Below, one piece after another: positions 1-4,013 of a stretch of DNA of 6,433 nucleotides. The translations under genes were made by a program, and so were the position numbers. Source of the stretch: an uncultured Myxococcales bacterium (GTDB taxonomy: Bacteria > Myxococcota_A > UBA9042); NCBI GenBank assembly GCA_937915965.1, contig CALGHC010000025.1, positions 1 to 6,433 of the forward strand, given 5' to 3'. Each line of letters begins with the position of its first letter. The stretch's first letter is position 1. The notes under the pieces were generated by a model, which worked only from the letters and a program-made list of their open reading frames with translations, had not been told where the DNA came from and ran no database searches.

Positions 1-1
1 G

Positions 2-64
2 CCCACCTCGGCCGACCCCCGCGGAGCCGAGGCCGGCTCCGACGAAGGCCCGCCGCTGCCGTAA
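2..64 (+). CDS. Possible C-terminal tail of an upstream gene (partial, 5' end outside window)
   Basis: Reading from base 2 gives 20 sense codons ending in TAA at 62-64. The residues are Pro/Ala/Gly/Asp/Glu-rich (PTSADPRGAEAGSDEGPPLP) and nearly all third positions are G or C, as expected for the end of a real gene in a GC-rich genome. It would be convergent with glnII. The fragment is too short to recognise, and other frames are also open here because the sequence is so GC-rich. It may therefore be non-coding. A 7-bp inverted repeat (22-28 with 35-41) lies inside it. Confidence 0.25.
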   Translation, partial: PTSADPRGAEAGSDEGPPLP

Positions 65-70
65 CGTCCG

Positions 71-147
71 CCTGGCTGCGCCTTGGCTCCGGCCAGGCTC
101 CGGCCCGGATCCGGCCCGGCTCCGGCCTGGCTCCGGTCTGGTTCCGG
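71..147. repeat. 11-bp tandem repeat, 7 imperfect units
   Basis: Seven consecutive 11-base units run without gaps: 71-81, 82-92, 93-103, 104-114, 115-125, 126-136 and 137-147. The consensus is close to CCYGGCTCCGG, and the outer units are the most diverged. A period of 11 does not preserve a reading frame, so this is not a protein repeat. It begins 7 bases after the possible stop at 62-64 and ends 45 bases beyond the glnII stop codon. It therefore sits in the 3' region of glnII transcripts, where the self-complementary units (for example the palindrome CCGGATCCGG at 105-114) could fold. No T-run makes it a standard intrinsic terminator. Confidence 0.85.
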
Positions 148-192
148 CTTCGCCGCCGCCTCGCGAAACTCGATCCCGCTCCCGCCGCAAAC

Positions 193-1203
193 TCAGCGAA
201 GCGATTCAGTCTTGGAGGACACCGTCTCCATGATGAGCCTGGTCACCACGTAGGGATCGACGTTGGCGTTGGGTCGCCGGTCCTCGATGTAACCCTTCTT
301 GGCGACGGCGACGTGCCAGGGAACCCGCACCGCGGCGCCGCGATCCGACACGCCGACCTTGAAGTCGCGGTACGAGCAGGTCTCGTGCTGCCCCGTGAGG
401 CGCTCCTCGATGCCGTCGCCGTAGTTCTGGATGTGCAGGTCGTGCCGGTCGCCGAGGGCCTCCGCTGCAATCATGCACGCGTCGATCGACTCGCGCATCG
501 CGGCGGTCGAGAAGTTGGCGTGACAGCCAGCGCCGTTCCAGTCGCCCTTCACAGGCTTGGCGTACAGTGTCGCGCTGACTTTGTAGTCCTCCGCGATGCG
601 ATACAGCAGCCACCTGGCGACCCACAGTTGGTCGCTGAGCTCGAGCGGCGGCAGTGGCCCGATCTGGAACTCCCACTGCGCCGGCATCACCTCGGCGTTG
701 ATGCCAGCGATGGCCAGCCCGGCGGCGAGGCATGCGTCGAGGTGGTCCTCGACCACCTCGCGACCGAAGACTTCGTCGGCGCCCACACCACAGTAATAGC
801 CGCCCTGCGGCGCTGGGAAGCCGTTGTCGGGCCAGCCCAGTGGTCGGGTCCCCTCGAAGAGCGTGTACTCCTGCTCGAGCCCGAACCACCACTCCTGGCT
901 GGCGTAGCGTTCAGCGACCTCGGCGCATGCCGCCCGCGTGTTCGAGCCGTGTGGTGTCATGTCGGTCGCGAGCACGTCGCACATCACGAGCACGTCGTCG
1001 CCGCCGCGGATCGGGTCGGGGCAGACGAAGACCGGTCGCAGCACGCAATCCGACGCGTGACCGACCGCCTGCTGGGTGCTTGAGCCATCAAAGCCCCACG
1101 TCTGCGGTTCTGTGCCCTCTTCGAGGATTCGGGTCTTCGACCGAAGTTTGTGTGTCGGCTTGGTGCCGTCGATCCAGATGTACTCAGCCTTGTAGCGCGA
1201 CAT
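193..1203 (-). CDS. glnII: Type II (eukaryotic-type, beta-grasp) glutamine synthetase
   Basis: This enzyme makes glutamine from glutamate, ammonia and ATP in the cytosol, the entry step of nitrogen assimilation. The product is 336 residues, normal for bacterial GSII. The N-terminal beta-grasp domain is roughly residues 4-90 (YIWIDG 8-13, WGFDGSST 36-43), followed by the catalytic domain. Matching the spacing of the human enzyme, the expected active-site residues are all present: D39; metal and substrate glutamates E110, E112, E171, E178, E274 and E307; H228 in NGAGCHANFST; and R268, R288, R293 and R309. The start ATG (1201-1203) is chosen because AAAGGAG lies 5 bases upstream and homology begins there; the frame stays open further upstream but shows no family resemblance. 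As a GSII member it lacks the adenylylation loop of GlnA, so control is likely transcriptional or by feedback. It is divergent from the next gene. Another GS elsewhere in the genome is possible. Confidence 0.96.
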   Translation of the reverse strand: MSRYKAEYIWIDGTKPTHKLRSKTRILEEGTEPQTWGFDGSSTQQAVGHASDCVLRPVFVCPDPIRGGDDVLVMCDVLATDMTPHGSNTRAACAEVAERYASQEWWFGLEQEYTLFEGTRPLGWPDNGFPAPQGGYYCGVGADEVFGREVVEDHLDACLAAGLAIAGINAEVMPAQWEFQIGPLPPLELSDQLWVARWLLYRIAEDYKVSATLYAKPVKGDWNGAGCHANFSTAAMRESIDACMIAAEALGDRHDLHIQNYGDGIEERLTGQHETCSYRDFKVGVSDRGAAVRVPWHVAVAKKGYIEDRRPNANVDPYVVTRLIMETVSSKTESLR

Positions 1204-1208
1204 GCCTG

Positions 1209-1215
1209 CTCCTTT
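1209..1215 (-). promoter_or_regulatory. Ribosome binding site of glnII
   Basis: On the minus strand AAAGGAG ends 5 bases before ATG 1203. This strong Shine-Dalgarno sequence decides the glnII start against the longer open frame that continues to 1527. Confidence 0.85.
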
Positions 1216-1406
1216 CTTCGCCCGGTCTCGCCCGGCCATTTCGTTCCCAAGTGGATGCGTGCGGCCGCGTACAGCCGTCCGCCAGAGGAAGGCAAAGTAG
1301 CGCCAAATTGTTTCGAATGTGTTTCCGCGGCGTGAAATCTCGCGTCGGCCACCAGGGCGGAAGCTTCGTCGACTGCCGCGGCTTCGATGCGCTGTTGGGC
1401 GTGTGC

Positions 1407-1434
1407 TGGACGCCCTACCGCACCGTTCTATACT
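1407..1434 (+). promoter_or_regulatory. Candidate sigma-70-type promoter for the zinc-ribbon/ddl unit
   Basis: TATACT at 1429-1434 matches the TATAAT consensus at five of six positions, unusual in such GC-rich sequence. TGGACG at 1407-1412 matches TTGACA at four of six positions, with a 16-base spacer. Transcription would begin near 1441, giving a leader of roughly 80 bases that contains the hairpin and 20-bp duplication. The prediction is by eye only; the -35 element is weak. Confidence 0.5.
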
Positions 1435-1451
1435 CGAAAAGAGCCGCCCCT

Positions 1452-1470
1452 GGCGGTCGCCGCGACCGCC
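1452..1470. other. Perfect 8-bp hairpin in the leader of the zinc-ribbon/ddl unit
   Basis: GGCGGTCG (1452-1459) and CGACCGCC (1463-1470) are exact inverse complements around a 3-base loop. The hairpin lies about 20 bases after the -10 element and 50 bases before the GTG start. It is GC-rich and should be very stable in RNA. It is not followed by a T-run, so it is not a standard terminator. It could affect translation, mRNA stability or protein binding, or be chance in GC-rich sequence. Confidence 0.55.
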
Positions 1471-1505
1471 CCGCCGGTCGGCAAGCCGCCCCGCCGGTCG
1501 GCAAG
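1466..1505 (+). repeat. Perfect 20-bp tandem duplication
   Basis: Bases 1466-1485 are repeated exactly and immediately at 1486-1505 (unit starts CCGCCCCGCCGG and ends TCGGCAAG). The first copy overlaps the right arm of the hairpin at 1452-1470. The duplication ends 2 bases before the Shine-Dalgarno AGAGG (1507-1511) of the next gene. Identity of both copies suggests a recent slippage event or selection on a doubled site. Confidence 0.9.
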
Positions 1506-1519
1506 CAGAGGTCGCCGCA

Positions 1520-1894
1520 GTGAGCACCGAGTCAGCCGTATCGGTCGAGATCTCAGGTCAGGGCCGCGAGCCCGTGAGCGGTACGGTCACCGCTGTCGAG
1601 ATCAGCGACGGTCAGCGCTTGCGCCGGGCCCTGCGCGCCGCCGGAGTGCTTTTCGCGCTCGGATTGGCAACTCTGCCAATCCCGATCATTCATCTGTGGC
1701 TGCCTTGGCTGTTCTTCCTGGCTTCTTTGATTGTCTTTGCACGGGTCTGGCGGCGGCGCACCTTGGTCCGTGGCGAAGCCGGCGCCTGTCCCCGCTGCGC
1801 TGCCTTGGTCGCGCTCACGGAACAACCCCTGTTCTGGCCCATCGAAACAAACTGCGAGGGCTGCGGCCACTCTCTGGTGATCCGGCCGGCGTGA
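1520..1894 (+). CDS. Small membrane protein with C-terminal four-cysteine zinc ribbon
   Basis: The product is 124 residues and I do not recognise a named family. Residues 1-32 are a soluble, polar N-terminus. A hydrophobic stretch at about 40-74 contains a proline-rich turn (LPIPIIHLWLPW, 52-63), so it may be two short helices or a hairpin in the membrane. It is followed by a basic cluster (RRR, 78-80). The C-terminus has CPRC (90-93) and CEGC (112-115), a CxxC-x18-CxxC zinc-ribbon pattern, ending SLVIRPA. The start GTG 1520 is chosen for AGAGG 8 bases upstream and because the upstream frame looks non-coding; a longer frame from ATG 1319 exists. Its stop is 59 bases before ddl, so the two are probably co-transcribed. 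Zinc binding is inferred. It could be a regulatory or assembly partner of an envelope process, but no role can be assigned. Confidence 0.85.
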   Translation: MSTESAVSVEISGQGREPVSGTVTAVEISDGQRLRRALRAAGVLFALGLATLPIPIIHLWLPWLFFLASLIVFARVWRRRTLVRGEAGACPRCAALVALTEQPLFWPIETNCEGCGHSLVIRPA

Positions 1895-1953
1895 CACCGC
1901 GGCCGAGCGCCGCCCTACCCGGACCGCCGTCGCGCGCGGTCGCACGAGGCCCC

Positions 1954-3048
1954 ATGAAGCCAACCCAGTCTTCGCCCTCCGTGTTGCCCGCTGCTGCGAC
2001 CCCCTCGTGGCCGGCGGCCCCGCCGGCGGGTGCGCTCACCCTCGCGGTCCTGCACGGTGGACCCTCGACCGAACACGACGTCTCGGTGGCCAGCGCCCGC
2101 ATGGTGCTCGCGGCGCTGCGGCGTGCCGGGCAAGGTGCCCGTCCGGCCTATGTGGACCGTGACGGTCTCTGGCACGTAGGTGGTTTCGAGGACGACGTCG
2201 CCCACAGGACCACTACCCCGCTGGGACCGCTGCAGGGGGCGCTCGCGTTGGCTGCCCTGGAGCTCGACTGCGCGTTCCTCGCTTTCCACGGCACGTACGG
2301 CGAGGACGGCCGCATCCAGGCCCTGCTGGGTCTCGCTGGCGTGCCCTACAGCGGATCGCGCGTCACCTCCACCGCAGCCGCGATGGACAAGCCGATGACC
2401 CGCCGTGTCTACCAGGGAGCGGGGCTACCGGTCGCCGCGGCCGTCGAGTTCGAGACGGCCGGACTCGAGGACGCCGTCGTCGTGGCGCGCGTTGTCGACG
2501 GCCTCATCGAAGACCTCGGGCTGCCCTTGGTGTTAAAGGTCCCCGAGGGAGGGTCGAGCATCGGCGTGGAGATCCCCCGCACCCGCGAGGAGGCACTGAT
2601 CAGCGTCCCTCGGCTCGCCTCGATGGCGTCTCGTCTGCTCTGCGAGGAGTTCATCGCAGGAACCGAGCTGACGGCCGGCGTTCTCGAAGACGCGCAGGGC
2701 CGTCCAGCGGCTCTCCCCATTGTCGAGATCGTGCCGCACGCGGCGTTCTTCGACTACGAAGCGAAGTACGACGCAGGCAAGACCGACGAGATCGTGCCCG
2801 CACGAATCTCCGCAGACGCGACCGCGGAGGCGCAGCGTCTGGGCCTCGCTGCCCACAAGCTGTTGGGCTGCCGCGGCTACTCGCGCACCGACTTGCTGCT
2901 CTCCTCCGCCGGCGAATTCGTGGTGATGGAGACCAACACGCTGCCGGGCCTGACCGCCGAGTCATTGCTGCCCAAGGCCGCGGCCGCTGTCGGCCTGACG
3001 TTCGACGCGATGGTCCTGGCGATCATCGCAGCGAGCGTGCGGCCGTAG
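1954..3048 (+). CDS. ddl: D-alanine--D-alanine ligase
   Basis: This ATP-grasp enzyme joins two D-alanines in the cytosol to make the dipeptide that ends peptidoglycan stem peptides. The product is 364 residues, somewhat longer than the usual 300-350 because of a Pro/Ala-rich N-terminal extension (about 1-27). Family motifs appear in order: HGG with E40 (34-40), FHGTYGEDG (111-119), MDK (144-146), K195 with GGSSIG (199-204), EEFIAGTE (231-238), YEAKY (268-272), R311 and D313, then ETNTLPGLT (326-334) and S337. From Y272 onward the residues match the spacing of E. coli DdlB Y216, R255, D257, E270, N272 and S281. The Tyr of the AKY motif indicates D-Ala-D-Ala rather than VanA-type D-Ala-D-Lac activity. 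ATG 1954 has GAGG 4 bases upstream. An alternative GTG at 1891 overlaps the preceding stop (GTGA, 1891-1894) and would add 21 residues. Confidence 0.95.
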   Translation: MKPTQSSPSVLPAAATPSWPAAPPAGALTLAVLHGGPSTEHDVSVASARMVLAALRRAGQGARPAYVDRDGLWHVGGFEDDVAHRTTTPLGPLQGALALAALELDCAFLAFHGTYGEDGRIQALLGLAGVPYSGSRVTSTAAAMDKPMTRRVYQGAGLPVAAAVEFETAGLEDAVVVARVVDGLIEDLGLPLVLKVPEGGSSIGVEIPRTREEALISVPRLASMASRLLCEEFIAGTELTAGVLEDAQGRPAALPIVEIVPHAAFFDYEAKYDAGKTDEIVPARISADATAEAQRLGLAAHKLLGCRGYSRTDLLLSSAGEFVVMETNTLPGLTAESLLPKAAAAVGLTFDAMVLAIIAASVRP

Positions 3049-3121
3049 CCCGAGATCGTCTGGCTAGTGCCAGGCTGAGAGGACACCCGCCGGCGCGAGC
3101 CCCGACCGGATCGACGCGATG

Positions 3122-3177
3122 CACGGCCTTCGGCGGGCCGTGTGCCCTGCCAAGGCAGCATCGGTGACGCGCCTTGG
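3122..3177. other. Pair of adjacent hairpins downstream of ddl
   Basis: CACGGCC (3122-3128) pairs exactly with GGCCGTG (3136-3142) across a 7-base loop. CCAAGGC (3150-3156) pairs exactly with GCCTTGG (3171-3177) across a 14-base loop. Neither is followed by a T-run. They lie 74-129 bases beyond the ddl stop and could be rho-independent-like 3' structures, part of a small structured RNA, or protein-binding sites. Conservation is unknown. Confidence 0.4.
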
Positions 3178-3221
3178 AATGGTCAGGGGGGCCAGCGGGC
3201 TGCCACAAGTACAGTTTTCGC

Positions 3222-3250
3222 TTGACCCGCAGCGCACGCTCGTGGACATT
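3222..3250 (+). promoter_or_regulatory. Weak candidate promoter for the 137-residue protein gene
   Basis: TTGACC (3222-3227) matches a -35 element at five of six positions and lies in an A/T-richer patch. The -10 position 17 bases on (GACATT, 3245-3250) matches only three of six. If used, the transcript would have a leader of about 300 bases including the 12-bp repeat. A promoter nearer to 3552 was not recognised. Confidence 0.2.
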
Positions 3251-3310
3251 CCCGCGCCTCGAAGAGGGCGGCAAGCGTTGTCAGCAGATGGTTCCGTGCC
3301 ACCCGAGCTT

Positions 3311-3406
3311 GCGTCCGTGGCGGCGTCCATCGCGGCGTCCGTCGCCGTGTCAGGCGTCGTGTCAGGCGTCGTGTCAGGCGTCGTGTCAGGCGTCGTGTCA
3401 GGCGCC
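3311..3406. repeat. 12-bp tandem repeat, 8 units
   Basis: Eight consecutive 12-base units fill 3311-3406. The first three (3311-3346) are variants beginning GCGTCC. The next four (3347-3394) are identical copies of GTGTCAGGCGTC, and the eighth (3395-3406) differs at one base. Because 12 is a multiple of 3, all frames read as four-residue repeats. On the minus strand one frame reads TPDT repeats, then TDAAMDAATDAS, an Asp-spaced pattern typical of extracellular low-complexity linkers. No credible gene surrounds it, so it is either an intergenic minisatellite or a relic of a lost coding region. Confidence 0.9.
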
Positions 3407-3538
3407 GGGGCACAGGTGCCGGGCCTGGCGGCCATTCGATGGTTGCCGTCGTGGAAATGACCGGAACACGGTCGTCTCCATCGAAGCACCGGCGCAGCCG
3501 CGCGAACGCGCAGCGCGCCCTCGCAAGAAGAGTCCAGC

Positions 3539-3544
3539 GGAGGA
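3539..3544 (+). promoter_or_regulatory. Ribosome binding site
   Basis: GGAGGA ends 7 bases before ATG 3552, an ideal Shine-Dalgarno sequence. It fixes this start against the upstream extension of the same open frame back to 3174. Confidence 0.85.
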
Positions 3545-3551
3545 TAAGACG

Positions 3552-3965
3552 ATGGCCTGTGAGATCCGGATCGATTCCGTCGCACCTTCAACCGTCTGCC
3601 GGGAAGTGCCGTTCAAGGTCGAGTGCGTCTTGACGATCGACGCCGACGATCCGCGCAACGACGTCGCCGTGTCGTTTCTGACCGACGATGCGCGCGTCTG
3701 GTTGTGCGACGCGGCCAGCGATGACTCGCCCGCCACCGTCCGAATTCCGGTGCAGCCGGGGAATACCGTGCGGCGCACCGCCAGCGTCTACCTCAAGCTG
3801 CGCAAGGGTCTGGTCGACGAGTTCAGCCGCGACGGCACCTCGGCCGAGGTCGCCCTGCACGCTCGGGTCTTGGCCGACGACGGGACCGTTGATGCCGTCT
3901 CGTTTGGTTTCCCGATCGAGGTCGAGAACCTCGCCAAGCGGCTGTCGACGAAGTTCTTCCGCTAG
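3552..3965 (+). CDS. Small predicted beta-rich cytosolic protein, function unknown
   Basis: The product is 137 residues with no signal peptide or membrane segment, and I do not recognise a named family. Alternating hydrophobic/polar stretches (EIRIDSV 4-10, FKVECVLTI 21-29, VAVSFL 38-43, ATVRIPV 61-67, TASVYLKL 76-83, AEVALHARVL 98-107, SFGFPIEVEN 117-126) suggest six to seven beta strands, as in an immunoglobulin-like or CARDB-like sandwich. The fold is inferred from pattern only. Acidic residues are frequent between strands (DADD, TDD, SDD, ADD), and cysteines are at 3, 16, 25 and 52. The C-terminus is basic and aromatic (KRLSTKFFR). The start is fixed by GGAGGA 7 bases upstream. It appears monocistronic: 503 bases separate it from ddl, and it converges with the exported-protein gene after a 48-base gap. 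Confidence 0.85.
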   Translation: MACEIRIDSVAPSTVCREVPFKVECVLTIDADDPRNDVAVSFLTDDARVWLCDAASDDSPATVRIPVQPGNTVRRTASVYLKLRKGLVDEFSRDGTSAEVALHARVLADDGTVDAVSFGFPIEVENLAKRLSTKFFR

Positions 3966-3986
3966 ACTCCGCGCCAGTCACGTCGC

Positions 3987-4001
3987 CGCGCTCGCAGCGC
4001 G
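3987..4001. terminator. Candidate bidirectional terminator hairpin between convergent genes
   Basis: CGCGCT (3987-3992) and AGCGCG (3996-4001) form a perfect 6-bp stem with a 3-base loop. It sits in the 48-base gap between two convergent stop codons (TAG at 3963-3965 plus; TAG at 4016-4014 minus). Position favours a shared terminator. No T-run follows on either strand, so it is not a textbook intrinsic terminator. Confidence 0.4.
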
Positions 4002-4013
4002 TGCCCCGCGAAT

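Larger units (their letters stand above)
1204..1519. other. 316-bp divergent intergenic region (glnII / zinc-ribbon gene)
   Basis: This region must hold the promoters of both flanking divergent genes. The glnII side (about 1216-1400) is locally richer in A and T around 1291-1320. It carries a sigma-54-like but misspaced motif on the minus strand (1305-1291): the GG and GC pairs are 9 rather than 10 bases apart. No clear sigma-70 promoter for glnII was found. The plus-strand side carries a good -10 (TATACT, 1429-1434), then an 8-bp hairpin and a 20-bp tandem duplication just before the ribosome binding site of the next gene. Several frames are open across the region, but none shows family resemblance. 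Confidence 0.6.
3049..3551. other. 503-bp gene-poor region between ddl and the next gene
   Basis: No convincing gene was found here. From left to right it holds a 5-bp hairpin just after the ddl stop (3060-3064 with 3069-3073), two stronger adjacent hairpins (3122-3177), an A/T-richer patch with a weak promoter-like TTGACC (3222-3227), the 12-bp tandem repeat (3311-3406), and a 5-bp inverted repeat (3459-3463 with 3469-3473). Open frames exist on both strands across it. A plus-strand one (3119-3460) has no Shine-Dalgarno sequence and no recognisable domain. The minus-strand one carries a Thr/Asp/Ala/Pro repeat but no signal peptide. Confidence 0.6.

Noticed and set aside
313..1083. Long plus-strand open frame opposite glnII
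   Set aside because: It is the antisense shadow of a well-conserved enzyme, with no domain and no ribosome binding site. High GC makes such open frames common.
1204..1527. Upstream extension of the glutamine synthetase frame (108 extra residues)
   Set aside because: Family similarity and a strong AAAGGAG point to the ATG at 1203. The extension is Arg/Gly-rich with no domain, and overlaps the divergent gene's leader and start.
1387..1953. N-terminal extension of the ddl frame across the zinc-ribbon gene
   Set aside because: It overlaps a better supported gene in another frame, is Arg/Pro-rich, and is unlike any Ddl N-terminus.
3049..3200. tRNA or known riboswitch after ddl
   Set aside because: No T-loop (GGTTCRANTCC) or acceptor-stem arrangement was found, and the hairpins do not match a riboswitch class that I can recognise.
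3311..3406. CRISPR array
   Set aside because: The 12-base units are directly adjacent with no spacers and there are no cas genes.
3119..3460. 113-residue plus-strand frame with Val/Ser/Gly repeats
   Set aside because: No ribosome binding site, the composition comes from the 12-bp repeat, and no domain is visible.
3064..3591. 175-residue minus-strand frame containing the TPDT/DAA repeat
   Set aside because: No signal peptide, no Shine-Dalgarno and no recognisable domain on either side of the repeat. It also overlaps the start of the 137-residue gene. Kept only as a finding on the repeat.
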